A model generated the notes under the pieces. The model did not search any database. It worked only from the letters and a program-made list of their open reading frames with translations, and was not told where the DNA came from. Position numbers and translations under genes: made by a program. Of a stretch of DNA of 64,000 bases, positions 1 to 12,696 are shown in pieces. The stretch lies in NCBI GenBank assembly GCA_964007475.1, contig OZ023274.1, positions 72,923,303 to 72,987,302 on the forward strand, in the 5' to 3' direction. Origin of the DNA: Hybos culiciformis (lineage: Eukaryota > Arthropoda > Insecta > Diptera > Hybotidae). Numbering within the stretch: position 1 is the first letter of the stretch; every line of letters begins with the position of its first letter.

Positions 1-3000
1 ATAAATTTTTTATTTTATTTTTTATATAAAATCCAAAACATTTTCTACAAAAAAAAATAACTTTAACTTGATGGATTGAAAGATTGATGGAGTGTTAGTT
101 GTGGGAAAATATTTTCAAATTTTACAATTTTTTTTTTTTTTTGCTTTATCTCTTGCGAATTAAAACTATTAATTTTTTTTCTTCTTCTTTTTATTTTTTT
201 TATATTAATCGTATGCCATCCATCAATCTGGATTCATTGCAAGTAGACCATAATTTATTCAAAAGTAATTGATTAGTTTTTTGATTAAGAAAAAAAAAAA
301 CGTGAAATTCAGCAGTTTTATAATAATCCTGATAGTGCACTATTATAGCTTTTACACAGATTTTATATAGATAAAAATTTTTTTTAAAGTATTATGATGT
401 CAAATATTTGGAGCGTTTATATAAATGTGTATTTTTATTAAACGTACACATTTCTTATTTTGTCTTGAATTAAAGTAACAGAGAACAAAACGTCAGAAAC
501 ATTTAAACTTGTAAAATTTAAAATAAAAAATTTTCTTCAAAATTATGCTTCATTACATTGTTAACCACAAAAAACAACTAGAAACAACCTAAATGTATTG
601 TAAGAATAAATTTTTTTTTTTATTTTTATTTCAATACATTTTAAAAAAAATAAAAATCATTAAGAAGGTAAAATAACCTTTTTTCAGTCAATGATCTGGA
701 AACTTTAATTTCAATTTAAGCTTTCAAATTATATTTTGTGTTTTATAGAAATATATATTTTTTGACAAGAAATATATAGAAATTGTTTGGTTTCTTAATG
801 AATAAACAAACGCAATAGGAATATACATATGTATAGGAAAAATTAAAATGATAAAAATCATCAAATAAATTGTTATATATGTACATATATAATAAATAAA
901 TTTAGATATGTATAATATTATATATATACGTTTAAAATTAAATTAAATTTAAGAATTAAGCTTTAGGGATCATTAGTATTTAAGTACATCATTTGGGATT
1001 CTTGAACAAAATGTGAACATGGCAAATGAAATTATTAAATAAAATAATATTTTTAAATTTGAAATTAATTCTCGTACAAAACCATTGAGTATTATACCCA
1101 TGTATTTGATTTCAATTTTATAATTTTTAACTATTAACATTATCTTCATTCTTTTGATTAGTTTTTAGAATGTAAGAATTATTCAAATTGATAACCAATA
1201 TGTTCAATTGGATGGATCGCTAATAACTTCCTATCTGCTTAATAAATTAATCTGTCTATCGGTTAATCTGTCTTGCTAGCTACTTATCATCTATCTATCA
1301 TTTATCAAATTATTATTATGATTGTAATAAAGATTAAAATCTCATCATTTTATTGTTGTCATATAAAATTAAGTTAAATAGAAATCATTGAAAAGAGTTA
1401 TTTAATATTTAATTTCTATGCTGACAATATGTTAATTTGCAAATTTATAATATTAACTATTAGACCAAATTCGAAATAATTCTACATATAAATCTAAAAT
1501 CTTTTAAAATTGCTTAGAAGAAAAGCAAAATGACTCGAGAATTTAATATTATTCATAGCTCTCAATAAATTAAAATTTTATTATTTAATTTTTTTTTTTA
1601 TAACATTGAAATTATATTTTATAGTCTCTAAATTAAAATACATTATTTGTTCAACAACATTATAATTTATAACATTATAGAATATAACACAAAACATAAT
1701 ACACTTTCAGTATATATACATAATGTATTATATATATTTGTATATCTGATTTAGCTCAGAATCAAAATATTCGCACAGACATGAGATAATTTTTTATTCA
1801 AATTTTTGTATGCCAACACCCAAAAATATGTAGTTGTCCCTCCTTGTTAGAGATAGTTTTAACTTTGATTCATATAAAAATAAGGATTCTTTTATTTTTT
1901 TTATCACATACATATTTCAAAGTTTTTTTTTATGGTGACATCATAAAGAAAAAAATTCACATTTTAAATAAAATTAAATTAAGCAAAAAAAATAAATAAA
2001 AAAATGATATGGACTTCAACATAATAGGGTCAGCTTACTTAAGCTAAATGAATGAATCAATTTTATAGTCAATTAAGGATTATGAATTAAAGATAAAGGA
2101 CATTATGTTTTTCACATGAGTCACCATATTTTAAGTTCTTATTTATTTTAACATATTAATTCAAAGTTAAATGGAATTTATACTTATTTCCGGAACTTTG
2201 ATGTTAGGAGAAATAAACGCACAGAAACATGTATTTTTCTTAATCTTAAAATTTAAAAATAATATTTTTATCCGTAATGTATATAAAAATAAATATCTAC
2301 CGAAAATTATACATGCGGAATTGAATTATAAGTTTGATTGAATTTTTAAAATAAAAATATTTTATGAATTCAAAAAAGCAAGAATATGTTCAAGACATAT
2401 GAAAACTCTCACAAAGCATCGTTATTCTAAAAAAAAATTAAAACTTCATTGAACTCAAAAATTCCACTACAGAATACTTTATTCGATGAAACCGGAAATA
2501 GTTTTCTTCTACTAATAAGTTATGTTTTTATAAATTTTTTTTTTTAGTACAAAAATCTTGAAAAAAATTTATTTATGTATTCAAAATATATAATTTCCAT
2601 TTAAAAAAAAAATAAAAAAAATAAAAATTGAACTAAAAATGTTATTTAAGTTTCCTTTTTGTGAAAATCATGTTTTTATATGTTAATAATGAATGTCATC
2701 ATATAATATATGTTATGTATATGAAATCATAAGCTCATTCCTTCATTAAAATTGGAAAAGGATGAATGGAAAAAAAAAAATAAAAAAAATATTGAATGAG
2801 CAAATATTAGAAGAAAAAAGCAAAAAAATGTTATGCGTATATGCCATTAATATTAATAAGAATAAGTCTGGGTGCTTTATAACTGTTAATTTTATTTTCC
2901 ATACATTTTTCTAGATTTCAAAACCTAGAAAACTCCTATTTCCTATGAATTTTTGAAATAAAAAAAAATACACAATTTGTTTTTATTATATAAACATGAT

Positions 3001-5514
3001 ATGGTTTTATACTTACTTTTCATTGAAACAGATTCTCATATATGAGTTATATGAAAATTAATTTTATATTCTTACCCAGCGTGAGTTTAGAAAAGAAAGC
3101 AAAATAATAATAATAATAATAATAACGTTATGAGATATTTTTTAGCCAAGTTTCAAAATTTATTTTGGTTTAATTTTTGATTTTTATCCTTTCTAGGCAC
3201 TATAAATTCTGTACTTTGCGCACCTCAACACTGGATATATTGTACATGCAGTGTGTTGTACATAATATTTAAATAGAAATTTATGTCACGTACATACGGA
3301 GAAATTATTATGCCATATAGAGAATTTAATATGCTATTTTGAAAATAAAATTTTTTTTGCAAATAATTGGAACTCAATTAAATAAAAAATATACTGTATG
3401 TACATATTTTGTAATCGTTTCGGTGTATTGTATTGCATTTTCCAATGGCAAGTCCGGTTTAGTTGTTTTCTTACAGCAACTGAAGTCTGTAGTTAAGAAA
3501 ATTTTTTTTTCTATATTTCAAACAATATTTTTCAGACCCACCCCTATTCATGTATTCTCAATGGCTCAATATTGTGAAGATAATTTGTTGCGGGTTCATT
3601 GAATTGCTAAATGGATTGAATTCAATTGTACTAAAATTAAAAATATTTTTTTTTTTTTTATTCTTATTTAAATAAAAAGATTTATGCATTATATATTAAA
3701 TATTATATAAATTTAACAATTACAATTTTCTGTCATTTTCAATCAATTTACATTAATTTAATTTAAATATGGAAGTCACATCCACTGATTATATGTTAAC
3801 AAATCGACATATGAAATTTTATGTATCTACATACACATATATTCATATGCGAACGTACATACATACAGTTATTAAATAAAAGCAATGCGATTTCAATTTT
3901 TAATTTTACGAAAATATCACAAGGATATGTTCAATTTTATTTTCAATGGTTATGTAAATTTTCAAATGAACATATTATTAAGAGATGTTTTGTTTTTTTT
4001 TTGTTTTTTTTCTAATTGCATGGGCACTGTTTGCTACACTTTACAGTGTTTACAATTTTTGTGTTTCTTTTTTTTTTTTTGGTAACAAATAAACTATATA
4101 TTTAGGAGCTATGGAAAATTCAGATACATATAAGTTCTTTTTTGTTATTCTCAAATAGCTTTAAGCATGCAAATATATATATATATATTTTTTTTTAATT
4201 AATTTGATTTCATCTATTAAAACATTTCCTGGTTTTTTTTTTTTTTTTTTTTGATGCCATTTTCCAAATATCATCAAGTAAAAGACTGTAATGTGAAAGT
4301 AACAAAAAAAATTTATACTTTTCCGGTATTAAATAAGTGAAAAAATAAATTTTTTCTATAATAACAAGAACATTATTTTCATGAATAAAAAAAATAAATA
4401 AATATGTACATAACTATATTATAATAAACACACATATTACAAGTAGAAATTTACGTAACCAAAATTCAAGCATAACTTTTAAGTAAATGTTTTGTTAGCA
4501 TAAAATAATAAGAAAACAACAGAAAAATCTCAATATATATTTAGTATGTATATACAGTGTTTTCACGTTGCCATGGGTTAAAAATATTCTTAGGTAATAT
4601 ATTTTTTTTTTGTTGTTGAATTGATTGGAAACATTTTGTAGAATCTGAAAAAAGAAAAAAAAACAAATGTATAGGAATGTGAACAAAAACAAAAAAAAAA
4701 TAAAAGTAAAATATTAAAAAAGGTTGTTTGGTTGTTTAGTTTCAGTGATTTGTTTAGATTTAAAAACTTGTATTTTTACATAAATAGTTATAGTTGTTTT
4801 AGTTTATGAAGTTTATTTTTTTTTTTGCACACAAATTGCCATATCGCAAAATTTAATAATATTTTAAGAATGAAAATTATATTTTGATTATTCACAAAAA
4901 TCAGATATAAAGTTATATTTTGTACAAGTTCATACACAAATCTGCGAAAATGAAAATTTAACATTTGTATAAAATTTAAGGATTTATACAGAATCGATAT
5001 CGATAATGAGATTAATAAACTGTTGTAATAAAAAAAATCGAGAAAACTTACACAAGGGAAATTAGAATTTTTTTTTAATGACTTATAAGATTTTTTTTTT
5101 AGTTTGATAACATAATTTGATAAAATTCTTTGAAAAATAATTATAAATAAACAAAAAATTTGCTATTCCCATGAAAACTTCAAAACGAGATTTTATCAAA
5201 AGAAGAAATTATAATATATGTAATGTATATAATATGTGTATGTATAGATAAAAACTTGATAATTAGTAAAATCTTCAAACCAATATTGTTTGAAAGACAA
5301 TCTTTTGATATCTTTTTTAAGAGAGAAAATAATTTTATCAACATTTTTTGTTCATATTTCAAATAAATTGTAACTAAGCTAAATTTTTTTTATTAATACT
5401 TTTTTCATTAAAAAAATATCTCATTAGAGGAATAACATATAAAATTTTCTTTTAATACTTTTTTTTTTTTAAATTTGTAATTGTAAGGTATTAATGATAA
5501 TGCGAATTCATTAA
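1..5514. other. Non-coding AT-rich DNA
   Basis: No exon with splice sites, family motif or codon bias was found. Contains long A/T homopolymers and a short (AAT)n tract near 3104-3125. Short open frames here translate to Phe/Lys/Ile-rich peptides, expected from sequence composition. Probably upstream region or 5' intron of dpr, since the first visible dpr exon is internal. Confidence 0.6.
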
Positions 5515-5937
5515 AAGAGCCCTCACTGCGAAAAATTGGTTTTAGTGCAGCTTTGATAATAGGGTTTTATTAACTTTGATAATAGGGTTGTATCGACTGA
5601 AGTGATTTTTTGATATTGTAGAGAATGTAGACCTGGCTCCAAAGTTGTTGAGCCGGAGTTTGAACATATTTGCTCTCCAGGGCTGATGTTGGTGATGTGG
5701 AATTATGAATTTCTTTAATTTTCTAAACATTTTTTAATTAATTTCATTTAATTATAAAATTTTGTTTATTTTTTATATAGTTGCATTATAGTTTTGTAAA
5801 ATTCCACTAAAATTTCTTTCATACAATATTTGTCACATTTTTTACGGATTTTTTATTTTCTTTAAAAAAAATCCAAGAAAAAAACTGCAAAAGTAGAAAA
5901 AAGAAAATAATTTTTAAATTCCGAAGTGAGGGCTCTT
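5515..5937. mobile_element. Inverted-repeat element with AAGAGCCCTCAC termini
   Basis: The left end AAGAGCCCTCAC (5515-5526) is the exact reverse complement of GTGAGGGCTCTT (5926-5937), giving a 423-bp unit with about 12-bp perfect terminal repeats. Similarity may extend a few bases inward (TGCGAA versus TTCGGA). The interior holds a direct repeat CTTTGATAATAGGGTT at about 5551 and 5574 and a 62-codon minus-strand frame (5730-5542) that is less AT-rich than its surroundings. No convincing target duplication: TTAA lies next to both ends but is offset by two bases on the left. Likely a non-autonomous DNA transposon of unknown superfamily. Confidence 0.6.
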
Positions 5938-8900
5938 AATTGGGAGTAAGGTAATTAAACTAATTATGTTTATTGAAAAATTGTCAAAAAAAAAAAAACA
6001 CGATATAAAAATTACCTTACACAATTATTTTCTTGTTTTCATTCTAATTATTAAAAAATTCATGAAATCTAATTAAAAGAATATAGTTATATATGTTAAA
6101 AAAGTTACATGTTGAAAAAATAAACCATAAGGCAAGAATGACATATTATAACTTTTGGTCATTATAATAACAGTGTATAGAATTGTGTAAAAGGCATTTA
6201 AAGTTTTAGAAAAAATAAAAATTTGTATGAAATTTCATATAAAATAATGGATAAAGAAAGAATGGATAAAAATTATATTTATAAAGTGGACTACGGGGAA
6301 TCCAATGAGGCTATAATCGAATCATATTATATAACTATCAGACACTATTATTATACTGACCAGGCATTTCAATAAGTAAATATGAAATAACTAACACTTT
6401 CGAAAATAAAAGTCAATAAATTATGCAAGAATTAAATATAATTTATCAGCTGATGTTCTAAAACAAGAAAAACAAACTTGCGAACAACACAGCTATCTAT
6501 ATGTATTTAACTTCTGGAACTGACTAAAATTGGCCGATAACAATGTTCGCTAGAATTATTTAATATCTATCTATTTATGAACTTATAGTTTTCAGATAAT
6601 CTTTTTTAGTTAGATAAATTTTAATATGTTTTTCTTATGAGCCTAACTATGATTTTATTTTTTATTGAAAGCAAAGCAACTTATGTTGCAGATTTTTATT
6701 CACTACCACTTAAATCCACACTGTAATAAAAAAAAATAATTAAGGGAAAAAATATAAAAAAAAAAAAAAAAACAGAACGGAAATGTTCTTAATATTTTTA
6801 TTTCATTTTTATTCAAAATCTGTAAGCATAAAATATTACTTTTAAATTAGATTCACAATTTATTTATATTTTTATTCTTGATTGAGTCCTTTTTTTTGTT
6901 AGCTATATATATTTTTACATTATATGTGTTTTTGTATGTATCTACAGTTTACACAGATTTCTTTTTTATGCTAATAATTTTGAAAAACGAGAACATATGT
7001 TACAAGCTTGCTATTTTTTTACATATAGGTATTATATGTGAATAAAAAAAAAAGAAAAAAATAATAATGATGCTCTTTATTTTCCTTGAATGAAATTATT
7101 TAAAATAGACAATTTTTAGGGTCATTTTAATAAAAATATATTATTTTTAATAACATATTCATAATAGAATTTTTCCTTTTTTTTTTTTTTTCTCTTATTT
7201 AATTTTAATAGAGTTTTTTTTCATATATGTATATGTTATATGGAAACTTAGTTAAATATAGATTTAGAGAAGAAGGATGGTTACATGGTTACAAAATATT
7301 TAAAAGTCAATAGAATAAATTTATTTTTTATTCTATTATTTTATTTTCATCTTCTTTTTGTGATACCTGATTCATCAAAAAAAAAAATAAGTAAATCCAT
7401 GGGAATGTTATAAAATGAAAAAAAATTTAATAAAAAAGAAAGGATAAAAAAAAAAACGTATATCGATGTAATTTATACATAAAAAAAAAAAGTATCCTTA
7501 TTGGATGTAATAAAAAAAAAACCAGATTTCAGGATTTTTTTTTTCTTCTTTCGTTGTAACATAAACTAGATTGAGTTTTGGTCCACTTGAACATAATTTA
7601 CATTTTCATTTACCTATGCACGAAAAGAAAAAAAAAATAACCCCACCAGAGAAAAAATAAAATTCATCAAATATTATATATATAAAAGGAAAACGAATTT
7701 AATCTTTTATCATTGGTTTTAATCAAAATTTTCATTTGACCCAATAATTAAGAAGAGTATTTTATTTTTTCACATTAAATGAGGATGATGGGTATAGCTT
7801 CATTTATTATTATTATTATTATTATTTTTTTTTTATAATATTTTTCGTTTTGTAATCGGAAATTTGGTGTCATTATTTAAACGAAGGCTTTTTTTTTTGA
7901 GTTGTTTTCATTTTTTATACCTTCATTTAAAATTAAATGAAAAATAAATGTAAAATATAAAAGTACTATTTATGTATTTTATCTCATTGTCATCAGAAAT
8001 TTTCTCAATGAATTTAATGAAAAAATTGCACATCTTTATGTAATTCTTTTAGTTGAATTTTCCGCGGCCGTTTTCTTTTTTCAGTATAGTAACATTTAAT
8101 TAATAAAAAAAAATAAAAAAAACGAAGAAAAAAGAGGAAAATTATTGAATGAAATATGTACATGTTGTTAGTTTTTTTCGTTAATTTCTATTTTGTTTAC
8201 TCATATACCTTAAAGCAAATTTACTGACAAAATGATTCATGTGCATAAATTTTTTCTTTTTATTTCCGTTTGCTAAGAGGGTCAATCAAAAACATAAATG
8301 CTTTTCATGTACATAAAAGGATATCCTTTGTGGTTTTTTTTTTGTATTTTTTTTTTTTGTCATACAATGTACTTTGAAATTGATTAAATGTTAAAACATA
8401 ATAAAAAATAAAAAAAAAATTTAAAAAATAGAGGTGAGTTAATGAAAAATTTTATGTCTGGAAACTCATATTAACTATAACTTAAAGGAAAATTTGTTGA
8501 GTCTCATAGTTCATTTTCTAACAAAAAAAGACAAAACATTTATATAAAAACTTCAACGTTTTAAATAATCTAAATTCTTTTGTTTAGTTAAAATATTAAA
8601 AAAAATTTACTTTTAATTTTAAAAACAATTTTAAAAATAATGCATCTATGTTATAATGTAGTTATACCTACTTATTATTACTATGGTGGTATTATATGTT
8701 CATTTATTTAAAAATTAGAGAAAATAAACTTTTGTTTAGAAATTTAATTAAAATGTTCAGTCCATTTAGTTTATCGCATTATATATACATTATATAATCT
8801 AATCATCATCAGTATTTATATTTAAAGCCTATTCATATGAAAATGATTTAAAATCAATAAACATCGCAACTATAAAAACTAGGTATATTAAGAATAACTA

Positions 8901-11002
8901 GAAATTTCAGTTGTTTATATTGAATTTTAATGAATTTTCATTTTAAAATAATAGTACAACAAAACCACTAACAGTTACTAACTTTGGTGCAATTACGAAA
9001 AATAAATTGAACGTAAAAACAATTATTGCTACAGTAGTTTAATAAAATTTAATACCTTGAATGAATTTTCTCTAGGGGAATTGCACCATTTACATTATGT
9101 ATATAAATATAATATTATATCGGGAATAAAAACTATAATATACAAAGAGTTTAGATTCAAAATTCGCTATAAATTCTGTACAAATATGTGTATATATGTA
9201 ATGCACACAATGTATTTCTTGCAGGAAAATCGGGAAATTTTTTTTTTTTTTTTAGTTTTTTTAAGTAACCTGTAGGCTGTAACTTTAGTTTATTCGCCTA
9301 ACTAATAGTAAATTTTTTCATGAATTTAAATAAATTTTGCAATTTTATATTTCTGATATAAAGTTGTCTTCTTACTAATGAGATCTAATTTGATAATAGA
9401 TCGATAATTTTAATATTAAAAATCAATTCAGCTTAAATAAATATCAAAAATATTTACAAAGAAAAAAATGTTTGTATATAATACTAGTCTTGTATTATAG
9501 TATCTTATGATTAGCTATTAATATAGTCTGAGCTTTAATTTCTTTACTTTGAGCTGTAATTACAATGACATAAAAATTAAAGTATTTAAATATTATACTT
9601 ACATTTGTGGATTTTTCGAAAAAAAAAATTTGATTTATTATACTACGTCCTTTTAATAATAAATCTAAAAATTAGTTTGATTATTATAAGAACTAGTTTT
9701 TCTTGCTAATGCATAAAATAAAAAATAAAAAAATATAATATTTTACTTATTGCAAAATCTTACATTATTCAACAATCAGAAAATAAATTAAAAAAATAAA
9801 AAAAAATAATTTTCTAAACTTTTATTCCTTTTTTTTTTATTATATATTTTTAAGACTCTTGTTTGCCTGAAGACTTTTGCTGTCACTGTGAAACATTTTT
9901 TTGAAATAATAATCATAATTCTTTCATTTCTTTTTTTCTCGAAAAAAATTATTATGATTTTTTTTTTTTTTTTTATTATTTAATTATTTTTATATAACAG
10001 AATAGAATAATTATTTTGAATTTGAACAAATTTTTCCATTAAAAAATTTGTTTCTTGCATCTGTCATTTCCCACAACAAAAAAAAAATAAAAAATAAATA
10101 AAATTTCCACGGGAATGACCTTTGACAGTATTATTATATAGCAAGAAAATTAAATAATACCATTTTTTTCCCAAGAATATTAGGAAAAAATAGGATAAAA
10201 TCTTTATTAAAAACAGTAACGTGAGATTTTCCGTGAAAAAACATGACAACTTTTAGATTAGTTTTTCTTTTCTCAAAAATAAAAATTGATTCATTGTGAA
10301 GGAAATTTTTAAAGAATAATCTTAAAGCAAAATTTTTCTATATTGCAACAATTTTAAATAATAATAATTGAATCAATATTTATTAAGTTGTTAGACTTAG
10401 ACATGACAAATAAAACACTTATTTTGATTTACGTTAAAGTTTGTTCATCTCATAAACTTCATAAAACACTTAAAACTCTTCTGCAAAAGATTTGATTCTT
10501 GACAATAAATAGTTTTAGTCCTGATAAACGAAAATTTGAGTAGAGTTTTATTTGCTATGTTCCTTATCAACTAAACAACAACTTAAAAAGTTAATAATAA
10601 TTTTATATGAATATTTTTCGTTTAACATAGCTGAATATTGCGTGAAAGCAATTTTGTTTTGTTCACACAGTTGACTTTATAAAATCTATTGCTTCTTTAT
10701 TATTTAAGGACTTGAAATTACTGAAAGATTATTGAATTGTTTCGTCGTGTTTTCAATTTAAAGGCTAATCAGAATGATTCTTTTGATACATTTCATTCAC
10801 AATTCATGAAAAAAAAAAATTTGTGCGGTAGAAAAAAAATGTAATGCCTCCTTTTACGAATCAACTTCATTAAATTGATTCTTTTTTTTTTTGTAATTTA
10901 TTAGTTTCTGTGCTTGAAAATTTTACCAGATAGCCACAAATTTTTTTTAATAATAGACTACTTCAAATTTCAATTAAAATTACCACAACTTTTTTTATGT
11001 TA
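5938..11002. other. Non-coding AT-rich DNA
   Basis: Homopolymer-rich sequence with an (ATT)n tract near 7806-7828. No coding exon, RNA gene or terminal-repeat element could be supported. The open frames at 9057-9275 and 10249-10064 have no recognisable motif and the composition of translated AT-rich DNA. Confidence 0.55.
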
Positions 11003-11309
11003 TCTATATATAAAAAAATTATGTTTGTGTGTTGAAATGCCACATTGACATGGAACTTTCACACAACATGTATCTCATGCTGGTAGAGCGTTTTTTTAAA
11101 ATGGGTGCGATATTTAGCAAACCGCGATAAATCGCGAAAGTTATAAATTAAAAATAAAATTCACCACACTTAAATCTGCGATCGTGAAAAAAATTACATA
11201 AACATACAATGAAAATATTAAGATTTTTGTATGAACGAAAGACCAAAACTATTATTAATAAAGACTATTGTCTAGAGTGAAACAACGGTCGCACCGGAAT
11301 CGATTAGTG
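11003..11309 (+). mobile_element. Possible Helitron-like fragment
   Basis: Starts TCTATATATAAAAAAATTAT followed by GTTTGTGTGTTG, resembling the TC-TATATA 5' ends and following GT-rich segment common in insect Helitrons. The following stretch (11040-11150) is distinctly less AT-rich than its surroundings, with CGCGATAAATCGCG. Just before the next element, CGATTAGTG could be a degraded CTRR-type 3' end. Helitrons make no target duplication, so the borders cannot be checked that way. The similarity is from memory and short. Confidence 0.35.
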
Positions 11310-11311
11310 TA

Positions 11312-11820
11312 CAGTCAACCCTCCCACAATGCGACAGATACGTTCTTAGAAAACGTCGCGTTGTAGGAAATCGTGTTGCAGGAGACATGTATTCTATAGA
11401 AAAAAGGGGTTAGGTTCCAAGTATAAATAAATTAAATTAAGTTAATAAAATGAAACTTTAATAAGTTACTGCTGAAGATTTTATTAGAAATCCTTCAATA
11501 AAATTATAATAAATTAATAAAATTTTACAAAATAATTCACGGTTTTAAAAATTAAGAACTAAATAAAAATTCAAATTTATAAAAATTAAAATATGAAAAG
11601 AAATATTGATGAATATTATTCTTCATCACTGCTGCCGCGAACGTTTTGTTGATACTATATCCGAATCTGAACTACTGGAACAAGAGATAGGTTCGTTAGC
11701 TTTTGCGGTCCTTTAAAACATTCCGAGAAAAGCGTTTTTTTTTTTTAAGTAATTTTTTTTTTAAATCGCGTTGTAGCGAAAACGTATTGGAGAAGTGTCG
11801 CGTTGTAGGGGGGTTTACTG
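11312..11820. mobile_element. pogo/Tigger-like non-autonomous Tc1-mariner element with TA duplication
   Basis: Left end CAGTCAACCCTCCCACAATGC (from 11312) and right end ...GCGTTGTAGGGGGGTTTACTG (to 11820) are inverted repeats of about 25 bp with a few mismatches, flanked by TA on both sides (11310-11311 and 11821-11822). The 'CAGT...AACCC' termini with TA duplication are typical of the pogo/Tigger branch. GTCGCGTTGTAGG-like blocks recur inside near both ends. The 509-bp length and lack of a transposase frame make it non-autonomous. Confidence 0.75.
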
Positions 11821-11955
11821 TACAATAAATAAATATTCTATTCATTAATAGTTTTTAATGTGAATGTCTTCGGTAAGTTGTATTTACATTCGCAAATTTA
11901 GCTCGGTAAATGGTCCATTACATGCATCAATACACATGCAATTATAGGCAAATCT

Positions 11956-12019
11956 AAATTGTATTTACATTTCCCTGTGATGTAAATTGTATTTACATTT
12001 CCCTATATTGTATTTACTT
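11956..12019 (+). repeat. Short tandem repeat, 28-bp period
   Basis: AAATTGTATTTACATTTCCCT occurs at 11956 and again at 11984, followed by a degraded third copy (ATTGTATTTACTT near 12006). A related TTGTATTTACATTC lies upstream near 11878. Lies between the pogo-like element and the 62-bp minisatellite. Confidence 0.7.
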
Positions 12020-12080
12020 ACTTCATTTTGAACTGCGTAATACTATAAACAAAAATAATATTTCTCACACTCACAATATT

Positions 12081-12470
12081 TCCCTTTTTTCCTTTTATCT
12101 CTAAAAGAGAGAAATTAAAGGATAATTAACGTGGAAAAATTCCCTTGGCTTCTTTTATCTGTAAAATAAAGAGAAATTAAAAGATAAATAACGTGGAAAA
12201 ATTCCCTTGGCTTCTTTTATCTGTAAAAGAAAGAGAAATTAAAGGATAATTAACGTGGAAAAATTCCCTTGGCTTCTTTTATCTGTAAAAGAAAGAGAAA
12301 TTAAAGGATAATTAACGTGGAAAAATTCCCTTGGCTTCTTTTATCTGTAAAGGAAAGAGAAATTAAAGGATAATTAACGTGGAAAAATTCCCTTGGCTTC
12401 TTTTATCTGTAAAGGAAAGAGAAATTAAACGATAATTAACGTGGAAAAATTCCCTTGGCTTCTTTTATCT
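12081..12470 (+). repeat. 62-bp minisatellite, about 6 copies
   Basis: Units start (GAGAAATTAAAG) at 12109, 12171, 12233, 12295, 12357 and 12419, an exact 62-bp period. A diverged partial copy lies to the left from about 12081 and the last copy is truncated near 12470. Each unit contains GATAATTAACGTGG, AAAAATTCCCTTGGCTTC and TTTTATCTGTAAA. Copies differ by only a few substitutions, so the array is recent or homogenised. No open frame runs through it. Confidence 0.95.
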
Positions 12471-12543
12471 TTATTTTTTATTATAAATTATCTCTATATT
12501 CTCTCTTTGCAACTCCCTCTCCCATGCAAATTAAAGCAGTATA

Positions 12544-12694
12544 CAATACATGTTAATCAAATTTGTTATACAGCTCGTTGTGTATACACACAAACACATC
12601 GACCTTCGGTCTCGTGATATAAAAATGAGTCGTGTCTATGTGTTTGTGTGTATACACAACTCGCAAGAATAACAAGTTTTCATAACATGTATTG
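12544..12694. mobile_element. Foldback/MITE-like palindrome
   Basis: Arms 12544-12599 and 12638-12694 are inverted repeats starting CAATACATGTTA. The inner block GTTGTGTATACACACAAACAC is nearly perfect in both arms (23 of 24 bases over the core), leaving a loop of about 38 bases. TA lies on each side (12542-12543, 12695-12696), compatible with a TA-targeting element, although TA is common here by chance. No coding capacity. Confidence 0.7.
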
Positions 12695-12696
12695 TA

